Assembly (NCBI GenBank): GCA_003151735.1
Contig: PLYI01000026.1
Coordinates: 156,221-220,220, forward strand
From: Candidatus Bathyarchaeota archaeon
GTDB lineage: Archaea; Thermoproteota; Bathyarchaeia; Bathyarchaeales; Bathycorpusculaceae
Direction of reading: 5' to 3'
DNA length: 64,000 nucleotides
Shown here: piece after piece, positions 34,624-43,509 of the stretch
Position numbering within the stretch: position 1 is the first letter of the stretch
How the letters are laid out: every line of letters starts with the position of its first letter
Position numbers and translations under genes: made by a program
The notes under the pieces: model-generated
The model's input: the letters and a program-made list of their open reading frames with translations, nothing else
The model's database searches: none
Told to the model about the DNA's origin: nothing

Positions 34624-35487
34624 ATGAAAAAAAAACATTTTAGAATAAGTATTCTGTTGCTATCAATTCTAGTTATTTCACTAGTAGCAACAGTTGGACA
34701 GACATTAGCTTCTACCAGAGGCAATCATAGAGACACCAATGACAGCAATCTAATAATAAACAGCGGAACCGGAAGCCTGGTTTATCTAAATCTACCGCCA
34801 TCAACAGCAACCTCTACTGTACCGAGTCATCCATCAGACCTTCAACTCCGCAGCTATCACTTCGACAAATCACCAATGGGTCCATTTGATTCAATTTTGG
34901 TCTACCTTTGGATCCCGCAACGAAATAGTTACAATCTCGCAGCATTGATTACCAATGCCCCAAACGTTCAGCTATTCCAGGACTTATGGTACAAGACATT
35001 CATATGGTATAACACCACTGGAATTACAAGCAATCCAAACGCATTTCTTAACGTAATTCAAGTAGCAGACAAAGACCTACAAATATGGACCGAAAACGTA
35101 AATCAAGGACACAATGACAAAAAGGATTCAAACGATCAAAACAGCGGCGTCTTCATAGTTAACTTTACGAAAGCAGATGGAGTAAAAATCAATCTTCCAT
35201 TTAACCTCTGGACAGGTTCGCCATTGACAGCTTATGGAGACATGAGTTTCACTCTCCCACCATTAACTCTGAAATTCCGCACAATCGCAGACAGCTACAC
35301 TGATTCAGGGACAAACTCTACATTACCATCCGGATACGCGCGACAGCCAATAGCTGAAATGCGAACACCAGCCTGGGTAGAAGAAACAATACCATTATGG
35401 CTTGGCGCCACATCCCCGCTAGAAGTTTCTGGACACATTGACTATCACTTCAGCGAAGTCATAACTCCGCCTCTACCAAAAGTATAG
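34624..35487 (+). CDS. Secreted protein of unknown function, divergent from TrmB
   Basis: 287 residues beginning with a classic signal peptide (basic KKKHFRIS, hydrophobic ILLLSILVISLVATVG, TLASTRG cleavage region). The mature part is Ser/Thr/Asn-rich and mostly beta, with several Asn-x-Ser/Thr sites typical of glycosylated archaeal surface proteins. There is no C-terminal membrane anchor, so it is probably released. Regulation by the adjacent TrmB protein is inferred from layout. No family recognised. Confidence 0.8.
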   Translation: MKKKHFRISILLLSILVISLVATVGQTLASTRGNHRDTNDSNLIINSGTGSLVYLNLPPSTATSTVPSHPSDLQLRSYHFDKSPMGPFDSILVYLWIPQRNSYNLAALITNAPNVQLFQDLWYKTFIWYNTTGITSNPNAFLNVIQVADKDLQIWTENVNQGHNDKKDSNDQNSGVFIVNFTKADGVKINLPFNLWTGSPLTAYGDMSFTLPPLTLKFRTIADSYTDSGTNSTLPSGYARQPIAEMRTPAWVEETIPLWLGATSPLEVSGHIDYHFSEVITPPLPKV

Positions 35488-35530
35488 GACGCAATGCACG
35501 TCCAAACAACTCTTCTTTTTTTCTTTTTTC
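35487..35530 (+). terminator. Hairpin plus T-tract terminator
   Basis: GGACG (35487-35491) pairs with CGTCC (35499-35503) across a seven-base loop, and the T-rich run TTCTTTTTTTCTTTTTTC (35512-35530) follows. This is the standard archaeal stop signal for the secreted-protein gene. Confidence 0.65.
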
Positions 35531-35563
35531 ACCTAAAAACTAAACGGCGGGGCACGATCTATC

Positions 35564-35866
35564 TTGGAAAAACTCGTTAAAGAACTCATGAGTTTAGGCT
35601 TAACCGAAAAAGAAGCAAACATCTATGTTTTCTTCGCGCAAAACAATTCCGACAAGAAAAATGAAGTTATGAGCCAACTTCAAATTGGTGAACAAGAATT
35701 AACAGATAGCCTTAAACGGTTAACAAAAAAAGGTTTCATTAGAATTAAACTTCAGGATTCAAACATTTTTTCAGTTATACCATTGGAGATTGTCATGGAA
35801 AGATTAATCAAAGAAAAACTAAGAGAAGTCCAAGAAATCAAAGGCGAAATCAGAGAATATGAGTAG
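35564..35866 (+). CDS. Short TrmB-like winged-helix protein
   Basis: 100 residues, TTG start. It has the TrmB winged helix (LMSLGLTEKEANIYVFFAQN, LTDSLKRLTKKGFI) and the start of the coiled coil (VMERLIKEKLREVQEIKGEI) and then stops where the effector domain would begin. It could be a genuine one-domain regulator or a truncated TrmB copy. It shares only general similarity to the long TrmB at 32445-34523. Located beside a zone of broken genes. Confidence 0.75.
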   Translation: MEKLVKELMSLGLTEKEANIYVFFAQNNSDKKNEVMSQLQIGEQELTDSLKRLTKKGFIRIKLQDSNIFSVIPLEIVMERLIKEKLREVQEIKGEIREYE

Positions 35867-36034
35867 CCTTAAGCTATATCGGAATTGATAAACTAAACCC
35901 AACATGCATCTACGACTCCAACCAAGAAGTGGCACCTCAAAAAAAGCCACAACCAACACAAAAATGGGTTGAATTTGGGTAATCCTCTAAATACTTTTCA
36001 TATAAGTGTGAAATGTAGGACAAGTGTGTATTGC

Positions 36035-36121
36035 ATGGTTAATAGAAAACAAGCTTCTCAACTTTATGGAACAGTAAAAGTCGGCGAAAGAGGGCAAGTA
36101 GTCATTCCCGCCCTGTTATGA
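36035..36121 (+). pseudogene. AbrB/SpoVT-type DNA-binding gene truncated after 28 codons
   Basis: The ATG at 36035 opens KQASQLYGTVKVGERGQVVI, the start of a swapped-hairpin AbrB domain of the archaeal kind. The similarity ends at VIPA, where the sequence abruptly becomes a copy of the middle of the 20391 membrane-protein gene and a TGA follows. The rest of the AbrB gene is missing, so it is a truncated fusion junction. Confidence 0.75.
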
Positions 36122-36290
36122 TGGTTGTGTTTGTGGCTCGTATGCTGCTTTGGCGGTCAAGAAGAAGATTCTATCAAAACTGGCGAAACGGGCCGTCGCT
36201 CTAAAAGAGAAGTTGCTGTTGCTGCAACTACATTCTACACAGCGGTTGCAACGATCAAAGATAAAAAATATATCCAAACATCGGCAATCA
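36116..36290 (+). pseudogene. Partial copy of the 20391 membrane-protein gene
   Basis: Segments TTATGATGGTTGTGTTTGTG, GAAGAAGATTCTATCAAAAC, GTCGCTCTAAAAGAGAAG and AACTACA/ACAGCGGTTGCAAC match 20518-20680 (TTATGGTTATTGTGTTTGTT, GAAGAAGATACTACAAAACT, CGCTCTAAAGAGAAGATG) in order but with indels that break the frame. It corresponds to the second helix and basic tail of that protein. Confidence 0.65.
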
Positions 36291-36395
36291 TGTGTGGGCG
36301 CAGTTGTCGGGTGCACAAGTATGTTTGAGGTAGTTTTTTTCCCAAATAACATAGGGCTTTTATAATCATTGCAGAGATTGTAGGTTGACCCTAAA

Positions 36396-37634
36396 TTGCC
36401 GATTACGTATTTGTGCAGAAAATGCGGTAAAAATTACTCGAAGGAAGAGTTTGCGCAAAGTAACTTCTGTCAGTCATGTGGATCTTTTCTGATGCCTAAT
36501 TTTAGACTGCAAGAGCAGGGAACGGTGGCAGCTAAATCTGATACTTTTGTCAAAGAAAAATCCGCTCTAAATAGGGCGGCTGAGAGTCTTAGGAAAAGGG
36601 TGGGGGATTCAAAAGAGTATGAGGTTGTATCTGAAACTGCTGGAGAGGAGCTTAAGAAACCTGTTTTTGAGAATTGGCTGTGGAGTGCTGAATACAACGA
36701 TGCTTTGTACCTCGAAGGCGAACTGATCAAACAGTATCAGGACAAGAGTCTTGAAGACGCCATATCTGGGGAAGTGGTTTCGAATGATCAGGGCGAATGC
36801 TACTCTATCTCAACGTCTTGCACATCTAACTTCAAATTGATGCCTTACCAGGAAAGCAGGCAACACGTTATCTCTGACTTAAAAGTCCTCTCAGGAATTG
36901 GGCCTGTGGGTGAACAAGCACTAAAGCGCAAAGGCTACAAAACAGTGGAAGACTTGAAGCGTCATCCCCGATGGAAAAAGCAAGCCGTCGACTACATGAA
37001 AATAGTCGATAACAAAGAAGTGGACTCGATACAGAAATGGCTCTGGCAACGGCTTCCAAAATCCCACCCACTGCTCCACTACTTAGCGGGGTTCTGCCGG
37101 GACCAAGACTTCGCCATAATAGACATCGAAACCCTGGGACTATCGGAAAGACCCATCATTTTACTGGGAATAGCCAAACCAACAAAAGACCATATTTGTA
37201 CAAGCCAGTTTTTGCTAAGGGACATCGGGGATGAACCAGGCGCCATCTGGGCTTTAGTCTCCCAACTTGAACCTAATTTATCATTCATAACGTTTAATGG
37301 AAGAAGCTTTGACATTCCATACATTAAGCAAAGATTAGCCTACTATGGATTAGATGCACCCTTGGACAACCCACACTTTGACGTATTGCATTTTACTAGG
37401 CGAGCATTAAACCACAAATTACCCGATTGTAGACTAGACACGGTTGAGAAATACATCGGAATCAAAAGAGACATAAACATACCTGGCGCGTTAGTTCCAC
37501 ACTTCTACGAAACTTACCTGAGAACTAAAAATGTTGGACCTCTTGTGCCCATAGTTGAACATAACAAACAAGATCTATTGACGCTTGGAAGCTTGTTCTC
37601 CAAGCTTTATGAGGAATGGAACCTTGATAGATGA
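36396..37634 (+). CDS. MrfB/YprB-like RNase H-fold exonuclease
   Basis: 412 residues, TTG start. A zinc ribbon leads (C7, C10, C25, C28 in CRKCGKNY...FCQSC). A helix-hairpin-helix segment (LSGIGPVGEQALKRKGYKTV) is in the middle. The C-terminal RNase H-like domain has DFAIIDIETLGL (Asp-x-Glu), FNGRSFDIPYI, FDVLHFTRRA and EHNKQDLLTL, the DEDD-type exonuclease acids. This matches the YprB family, whose Bacillus member MrfB works with helicase MrfA in mitomycin C lesion repair. Here the helicase gene overlaps its 3' end, supporting the same pairing. Confidence 0.88.
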   Translation: MPITYLCRKCGKNYSKEEFAQSNFCQSCGSFLMPNFRLQEQGTVAAKSDTFVKEKSALNRAAESLRKRVGDSKEYEVVSETAGEELKKPVFENWLWSAEYNDALYLEGELIKQYQDKSLEDAISGEVVSNDQGECYSISTSCTSNFKLMPYQESRQHVISDLKVLSGIGPVGEQALKRKGYKTVEDLKRHPRWKKQAVDYMKIVDNKEVDSIQKWLWQRLPKSHPLLHYLAGFCRDQDFAIIDIETLGLSERPIILLGIAKPTKDHICTSQFLLRDIGDEPGAIWALVSQLEPNLSFITFNGRSFDIPYIKQRLAYYGLDAPLDNPHFDVLHFTRRALNHKLPDCRLDTVEKYIGIKRDINIPGALVPHFYETYLRTKNVGPLVPIVEHNKQDLLTLGSLFSKLYEEWNLDR

Positions 37635-39888
37635 CTTCATAAAATCGATAAAGCGCATGTCATCTTACAAAAAACAAATCGTGCACATAGAAAAAATTCC
37701 GAGTCAAGAAGCAAACTTTGGAGAACTCGAAAAACCGCTTCCCCAAAACATCCAAACTTGCCTACATAACAGAAAAATAAAATTCTATTCTCACCAGGCA
37801 GAAGCCATAAACCAAGCCAGGCAAGGCAAGAACGTCATAATTGCCACCCCAACCGCCTCAGGAAAAACTTTAGCATTTAACATTCCTATTCTTGAAGCAC
37901 TAACTAACGACAAGAAAGCAACCGTACTATACCTCTACCCCACAAAAGCGTTGACAAACGATCAACTAAAGGTCCTAAGAGAACTCGAAAAAGACACCTG
38001 CATTAAGGCGGATGCTAATGTCTATGATGGAGATACACCCCAGTATCAACGGGCAAGCATACGGGAGAATTCAAGGATTATCTTAACCAACCCGTATGGG
38101 CTCCATCAATATCTTCCCTGGCATTATAAGTGGCGAACCTTTTTTCAAAACCTCAAATTCATCGTAATCGACGAAGCGCATGTCTACCGTGGAGTCTTCG
38201 GCTCAAACGTCGCCATGGTAATCAGACGACTACTTAGAATCTGCAATTTTTACCACTCAAACCCACAAATCATTCTCTCCTCGGCAACAATCGCAAACCC
38301 CATAGAGCATGCCAACAGGCTTACTGGAAAAAACTTTGAGTTAATATCGGTCGATGGCGCTCCAAGAGGAAATAAGTCATTTGTTTTCTGGAACCCACCG
38401 TTCATCGATGCAGCCAACGAAATTCACCGATCAACCCACCAAGAAACCAGAGACATCCTAACACTCAACATCCTCAAAAACTTGCAAACCCTTTGCTTTA
38501 CAACCTCACGACAGATGGCTGAACTCATAACCAGGTGGACCAAAGAAGACCTCGCAAGCCGAAAAAAGTCACCCAATATCGTGACAGCTTACCGCGCAGG
38601 CTACCTGCCCCAAGAAAGGCGGGAAATAGAAAACCGACTAAAAAACAAACAGCTAGTCGGCGTAGTCTCAACAAACGCCTTGGAACTGGGGATCGACATT
38701 GGCTCACTCGACTCTGTCATAATTTCTGGTTATCCCGGAACCGTCATCTCTACTTGGCAGCAGGCTGGTCGAGCAGGTAGAACCAGCGCCGATTCACTGG
38801 TAACTTTAGTTGCCTTCCAAAACCCCTTAGACCAATACTTTATGAAGCATCCCGACGACTTTTTCGGCAGACCACACGAACAAGCAATCATCGACCTGCA
38901 TAATAAGTACATTTCTTTGGGGCACATAATGTGTGCATCGAGCGAGCTGCCGATTAATGAAGTGGGGGATAGGCAGTTTTTCCCGGAATTGCTCTCGGAA
39001 AGCATTCTGGCGCTTGAGCAAGAAAACCTAATCCGAAAAACACCTCGAGGATGGGTCTATTCGGGAACGGCTAGAACAACTGAGGTTGTAGGTCTTGAAA
39101 GTATCTCCCATCAAACCGTTACTGTGACTTGCAACGGAAACCTGCTGGAAACGCTTACGCTAAACAAAGCCTATGAAGAGGCTCATGCGGGCGCAGTTTT
39201 GCTGCATCAAGGTGAGACTTACATTTGTGAAGAGCTCGACTTAAAGCAGTTGACCGCTAAGGTTAGGCAAGAAAACGTCAACTACTACACTGAGGCGCTA
39301 AAGGACGTCGATGTTGCAATCAAAAAAACACATGAAGAGAATGACAGCGGGGTTAAGGTTGGAATTGGAGAACTATCTATTACTGAAATTTACCATACGT
39401 ACCTTACTAAAACATACGGTGAAGTCATTAAAAGGTCGCCGCTTAGTTTGCCACCGCTTTCTTTTTCGACGGTTGGCTTATGGTTTATAGTTCCAGACGC
39501 AATCAGAGAAGAAATTGAATCCCAGGGGCTTGATTTTGCCGGGGGGCTTCATGCGGTTGAGCATGCGATGATTGCGATGTCGCCCATTTTTGCGATGTGT
39601 GACCGCTGGGATATCGGTGGATTGTCGACTCCTCTGCATCCGGATACAGGCGAGGCAACGATTTTTATCTACGATGGGTTTGAGGGCGGAATCGGAATCT
39701 CGGAAACCCTCTACTCAAACATTAAGCCGCTGTGGGAAAAGACGCTTGGGCTTATTGATAACTGCGAATGCACAGAAGGCTGCCCCTCGTGCATTTACTC
39801 GCCAAAATGTGGAAACGAAAACAAACCCCTAGACAAGAAAGCGGCAAGCATAATCTTAAAGCAACTTCTAAAACTCAATGGGAAATGA
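37624..39888 (+). CDS. MrfA/YprA-like DEAD/DEAH helicase with DUF1998 Cys domain
   Basis: 754 residues from the TTG at 37624, overlapping the exonuclease gene by 11 bases; earlier in-frame starts at 37585 and 37609 are possible. Motifs: ATPTASGKTLAFNIPILE (Walker A), VIDEAHVYRG (DEAH), LSSATIANP, STNALELGIDIG and QQAGRAGR (motif VI). The C-terminal DUF1998 region ends in the four-Cys site CECTEGCPSCIYSPKCG that binds zinc or a cluster. MrfA is an SF2 helicase that removes mitomycin C adducts independently of UvrABC. A bacterial-type system in an archaeon is notable. Confidence 0.93.
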   Translation: MIDDFIKSIKRMSSYKKQIVHIEKIPSQEANFGELEKPLPQNIQTCLHNRKIKFYSHQAEAINQARQGKNVIIATPTASGKTLAFNIPILEALTNDKKATVLYLYPTKALTNDQLKVLRELEKDTCIKADANVYDGDTPQYQRASIRENSRIILTNPYGLHQYLPWHYKWRTFFQNLKFIVIDEAHVYRGVFGSNVAMVIRRLLRICNFYHSNPQIILSSATIANPIEHANRLTGKNFELISVDGAPRGNKSFVFWNPPFIDAANEIHRSTHQETRDILTLNILKNLQTLCFTTSRQMAELITRWTKEDLASRKKSPNIVTAYRAGYLPQERREIENRLKNKQLVGVVSTNALELGIDIGSLDSVIISGYPGTVISTWQQAGRAGRTSADSLVTLVAFQNPLDQYFMKHPDDFFGRPHEQAIIDLHNKYISLGHIMCASSELPINEVGDRQFFPELLSESILALEQENLIRKTPRGWVYSGTARTTEVVGLESISHQTVTVTCNGNLLETLTLNKAYEEAHAGAVLLHQGETYICEELDLKQLTAKVRQENVNYYTEALKDVDVAIKKTHEENDSGVKVGIGELSITEIYHTYLTKTYGEVIKRSPLSLPPLSFSTVGLWFIVPDAIREEIESQGLDFAGGLHAVEHAMIAMSPIFAMCDRWDIGGLSTPLHPDTGEATIFIYDGFEGGIGISETLYSNIKPLWEKTLGLIDNCECTEGCPSCIYSPKCGNENKPLDKKAASIILKQLLKLNGK

Positions 39889-39914
39889 CTATCGACTGGT
39901 TTTTCGATCTGTCT

Positions 39915-40031
39915 CTATTCTTTTTGTATTTCCTCGTCTGATATCTTTAGGTCTTTTTTATCCATCTCTTGGAAGATGTCAACCCATTGTTTCTTTGAGC
40001 CTATGCGCTCAAGTTTTTTCATGTATTTCAT
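39915..40031 (-). CDS. Possible small protein, 38 residues
   Basis: A charged helical peptide (MKYMKKLERIGSKKQWVDIF, ending DDEEIQKE-like) on the minus strand, convergent with the helicase gene. No Shine-Dalgarno is seen. It is protein-like but too short to be certain. Confidence 0.3.
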   Translation of the reverse strand: MKYMKKLERIGSKKQWVDIFQEMDKKDLKISDEEIQKE

Positions 40032-40720
40032 ATTATTGAAATTCTATCTAAGCGGTTTAGTTTTATGAAACTGAACAAACAAAAGTAGCGAATAGCAATT
40101 TAGGCGCTTTGTCTTTTTGGAACTTTCTCTTGCACGAAACCGAACTTTCCATTTTAAATAAGCAATCAATGCATTAACCCAAGTTTTCGCAGGTTAAAAG
40201 TACATAATATTATGTACCTAAGTACTTACCACCTGCCCCTTGGCTTTGGCTTTTTTGCGACCTATGTTTGAATTGTGGGCACACTTCGCTTGATCTAAAC
40301 GATTAACTGATTTCCTACCCTCCAAAGAAGCCTCTGAGCAACGCCCACACCAAAAACTGCCAATCAATACAATAGAAAACTTGTGCGCCTGAAGAAATCT
40401 GTTCTTTAGAGTTTACACTAAAACCTTTTGGGGACTGAAAAAAGAAAGGGATATGGAGAGGAAACGGTATAGATGTAACTGAGAAGTGGCGCCGCCGAAA
40501 GGATGCGCGCCTCCTAACGGGAAAAAACTACTAGTTCTTTTTTTGTTTTCCAGTTTTTTAGCCAAACTGAAAGCTCCCGCCCAAGCTCTGCAAACATTTG
40601 GAAAGGCATTGCAGCCATTTCTTCTTAGTGTGGCGGCGCTTAATTTGATGCTGATTTTCATGAGCTTGAGGAGATTACAAAGAGGGCTTTAAGTGCTGTC
40701 GAATCGGAGGTTGTCAAGCA
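40032..40720. other. Intergenic region with a decayed frame
   Basis: The two overlapping ORFs at 40413-40692 are mutually antisense and low in protein-like character. In the third frame, the stretch before 40721 reads FDADFHELEEITKRALSAVE then SEVVKH and stops in CATTGA overlapping the next TTG start, with stops further upstream, so it may be the 3' end of a decayed gene that was coupled to 40721-40942. TACATAATATTATGTACCTA at 40201-40220 contains the imperfect palindrome GTACATAATATTATGTAC. Confidence 0.45.
40200..40217. promoter_or_regulatory. 18-base perfect palindrome GTACATAATATTATGTAC
   Basis: The bases read GTACATAATATTATGTAC, which is its own reverse complement. It lies in a gene-free stretch ~500 bases before the next plus-strand gene. 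It is a possible dimeric-regulator site; no gene next to it identifies the protein. Confidence 0.5.
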
Positions 40721-40942
40721 TTGAGTGAATTTCTCTACACTGAAGAGGTTGAGACTTTTTGCAGTAAAAAGCGTTGTCAAGTCTTGATTTCTCTGCGTGC
40801 ACCTGGGCAGCCTAAAGGGAACACGTTAACGGGTGTTCCTGAATCCTGCAATTGTGAAGATGATTGCAGCAAGGGCGCATTGTGTCTTTTGAAGGCTAAG
40901 AAAATGTCTACGGGGAGAAAGCGAAGGATAGAGCATGAGTAG
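40721..40942 (+). CDS. Small Cys-rich protein, 73 residues
   Basis: TTG start overlapping the stop of a decayed upstream frame. Six cysteines are present, in FCSKKRC and CNCEDDCSKGALC, with a basic C-terminal tail (KAKKMSTGRKRRIEHE). The last four cysteines could hold a metal. The stop overlaps the NosD-like gene start by eight bases, so the two are co-translated. The family is not recognised. Confidence 0.55.
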   Translation: MSEFLYTEEVETFCSKKRCQVLISLRAPGQPKGNTLTGVPESCNCEDDCSKGALCLLKAKKMSTGRKRRIEHE

Positions 40943-41924
40943 AAACGCCACACTGACGCTTGTTCTCATTTTTTTTGTTTTAATTGTTACAGGTGTATTT
41001 TGCGTTGAACCCGCTAAGGCTCAATTTCAAGCCGATATAACCATAAATGTTGACGGTAGCGTAACTCCTTCATCAGCACCGATTCTGCAATCGGGCAGTC
41101 GATATTCTCTAACAAGCAACATTAATGAAAGTATAGCGGTGAAAAGAAGCAATATGGTTCTAGATGGTAACGGATACACAATATCAGAGGCTACAATTTA
41201 CATATTGGATGTTTCCAATGTGACTGCGAAAAACCTCACAATTACGAATAGTTATCAAGGAATATCAATAGCTGATTCTTCTGGCGTAATTATTACCAAT
41301 AACACCATTAGAGAAACAGGCGCATATTTGCCATTTTCAGAAACATGGGCTATTTCTATTCAACGTGGAAACACGAGTCAAATAATCGAAAATAACATAA
41401 TCGACAACATGGTTGGAGTATCCTTTGCAGAAACCTCTGATAATTTAGTAATAGGAAACAACATCTCAGACTGCTCCAGCATTGCTTTTGGTCTTTATAA
41501 TAGCTCTGACAACAGAATTTATCATAACAATTTGGTCAATAACTCTCTTCAATTCAAAGACGAGGGCATCGGTTTGTATCCTTATATGTCATCTATGAAT
41601 ACTTGGGATAACGGTTCTATTTCAGGCGGTAACTATTGGAGCGATTATGAGTTAAAGTATCCTGACTCAAAGGAAATCAATCATTCAGGAATTTGGAATA
41701 TCAGTTATGTGATTGACCGAAACAACGTTGACAATTATCCACTTACTCGACAAGTCGACATTTCTGCTATAGCACCTACTGCAACACCTATTGAACAAAC
41801 TGTAATTCCAATAATACCGATTGCTGCTTCTGTTGCAGTAGTAGCCTTGGTGGCTGCTGGTTTGTTGGTTTACCACAAAAAAACACAAACGCAAATCCAA
41901 AACAGTTTAGTCAAGAAACCTTGA
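40935..41924 (+). CDS. NosD-like right-handed beta-helix surface protein
   Basis: 329 residues with a signal peptide (LTLVLIFFVLIVTGVFCV). The body repeats short beta-helix rungs (NMVLDGNGYTI, NLTITNSYQGISIADSSGVI, NNTIRETG, NNIIDNMVGVSF, NNISDCSSI, YHNNLVNNS) followed by NTWDNGSISGGNYWSDY, a line typical of NosD/PbH1 proteins. A C-terminal TM anchor (IPIIPIAASVAVVALVAAGL, then LVYHKK) fixes it to the membrane. Probably a carbohydrate-binding or -cutting surface protein; copper handling is not implied. Confidence 0.85.
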   Translation: MSRNATLTLVLIFFVLIVTGVFCVEPAKAQFQADITINVDGSVTPSSAPILQSGSRYSLTSNINESIAVKRSNMVLDGNGYTISEATIYILDVSNVTAKNLTITNSYQGISIADSSGVIITNNTIRETGAYLPFSETWAISIQRGNTSQIIENNIIDNMVGVSFAETSDNLVIGNNISDCSSIAFGLYNSSDNRIYHNNLVNNSLQFKDEGIGLYPYMSSMNTWDNGSISGGNYWSDYELKYPDSKEINHSGIWNISYVIDRNNVDNYPLTRQVDISAIAPTATPIEQTVIPIIPIAASVAVVALVAAGLLVYHKKTQTQIQNSLVKKP

Positions 41925-41964
41925 CGAGAACGCTTTTATTGTGAACGATTCTAAACAGTAATTC

Positions 41965-43389
41965 ATGGGTAAAATCATCGTCATATCGCTTGTTTTCTTG
42001 TTCTTAATGGCATCATGCTTAATCGTAACTAAGCCTGTTTTCAGCGCTTCACCATTAGAGAACTCGTGGGTAGAAAGGTCCACGCCCCTGCGGTCACAAG
42101 ACTGGACTGATGAAGCTGCTGTCGCGAACGGCACGATATATCTTATGGGAGTTTTCTCACGTACCGCGGGGTATCCCTCTCACTTAGTGGATATAATCTC
42201 CAATAACTACGCTTACAATCCTAGCACTGACTCATGGACTAAAATAGCGCCTATGCCAACGCCTAGAGTAAGCTTTGCGATAGCTAGTTACAATAACAAG
42301 ATATATGTCATTGGTGGATTGGAAGCCACATCCAACGGTGTGTCACAGATAAGTTGCTCTGTTAACGAAGTATATGATCCCTCAACCGACACGTGGGCAA
42401 CTGCAGCTTCGGTGCCAACCGGTACAAGCGGGGCACAGGCGAACACAGTTAACGGCAAAATTTACGTTATTGGCGGCTCCAGTGGAAATATCACTTTAAA
42501 GTCCTCCACTCTAAATATGACACAAATTTTTGACCCGTCTACGGACTCTTGGAGCATGGCTGCATCAATGCTTTATCCATTTGCTTCAGCCGTCTCGGCA
42601 GTTATCGATAACAACATTTTTGTAATAGGCGGCGGGTACACAGGTTTCATTCAAATCTATGACGTGGCAAAAAATGCTTGGAGCTTGGGCTCGGCTACTC
42701 ATGCATTAGTACCTGGTGAAGGAGCAGGAGCCACTACGGGATTTAATGCGTCAAAACGAGTTTATGTGTTTGGTGGTGAGGAAGGTTTCTTGGTTTGGGC
42801 AAATCGAACTAACGCCTATGATCCTGTCTCAAACTCATGGATGACTGAAGAGCCAATGCCAGATGCCCTTATGTTTCCAACTGTGGCTGTCGTAAATGAT
42901 GTTTTTTACGTCTTTGGGGTCGGATCTAATTGGCCCGGAGGTGTAGTTGTCGAACAATACGCGCCTATCGGATATGGTACTCCTGATTCGTCATACATAC
43001 TTGCGAATACTCCCCCAAAAATCAACGTTTTATCGCCTTTAAGTCAGACATACAACGTGTCAAGCGTTTCTTTGGTTTCCAATGCAGATAAAGCAGTTAA
43101 CTGGTCAAGTTACAGCCTTGATGGGCAACAGAACATTACATTTTCTGGCAACACTAATTTAACTGACATTTCAAACGGCTTACATAACATTACAGTTTAC
43201 GCCCAAGACAATTTTGGAAACATAGGCTCTTCAAACACCATTTCTTTCACTATAGCTAAACCAGAGCCAGAGTCTTTTCCTGTTGTGCCTGTTGCCGCTG
43301 TAGCTGTTGCAGTAGCATTGGTTGTGGTTGTCATTGTCGCCCTGCTACTTTTAAGAAGACATCGAAAATCCGCTTCATTGAGTAAGTAG
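41965..43389 (+). CDS. Secreted Kelch-repeat beta-propeller protein, membrane-anchored
   Basis: 474 residues with a signal peptide (IVISLVFLFLMASCLIVTKP). Six or so Kelch repeats with the GG and W/Y pattern are seen (NKIYVIGGLEATS, GKIYVIGGSSGNI, NNIFVIGGGYTGF, KRVYVFGGEEGFL). A ~90-residue Ig-like domain (SPLSQTYNVSSVSLVSNADK) precedes the TM anchor starting PESFPVVPVAAVAVAVALVV and ending in basic residues. Truncated copies of the propeller end and the Ig/anchor module occur at 44205-44426 and 49235-49609. The ligand is unknown. Confidence 0.88.
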   Translation: MGKIIVISLVFLFLMASCLIVTKPVFSASPLENSWVERSTPLRSQDWTDEAAVANGTIYLMGVFSRTAGYPSHLVDIISNNYAYNPSTDSWTKIAPMPTPRVSFAIASYNNKIYVIGGLEATSNGVSQISCSVNEVYDPSTDTWATAASVPTGTSGAQANTVNGKIYVIGGSSGNITLKSSTLNMTQIFDPSTDSWSMAASMLYPFASAVSAVIDNNIFVIGGGYTGFIQIYDVAKNAWSLGSATHALVPGEGAGATTGFNASKRVYVFGGEEGFLVWANRTNAYDPVSNSWMTEEPMPDALMFPTVAVVNDVFYVFGVGSNWPGGVVVEQYAPIGYGTPDSSYILANTPPKINVLSPLSQTYNVSSVSLVSNADKAVNWSSYSLDGQQNITFSGNTNLTDISNGLHNITVYAQDNFGNIGSSNTISFTIAKPEPESFPVVPVAAVAVAVALVVVVIVALLLLRRHRKSASLSK

Positions 43390-43509
43390 ACTTTTCCCAC
43401 GCTTGGGTGTACCTACTCTCTTCTTATTTAGTTAAGAAACTTGACTGTTCTTTTGGCGGAACAGGCTGTTCTTGAGGGAGAGCTAAGAGCAACTTGTTAT
43501 AATCATTCT

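Noticed and set aside
40413..40692. Two antisense ORFs of 68-82 codons
   Set aside because: They overlap each other and lack Shine-Dalgarno sites; the third frame fits better as a decayed gene end.
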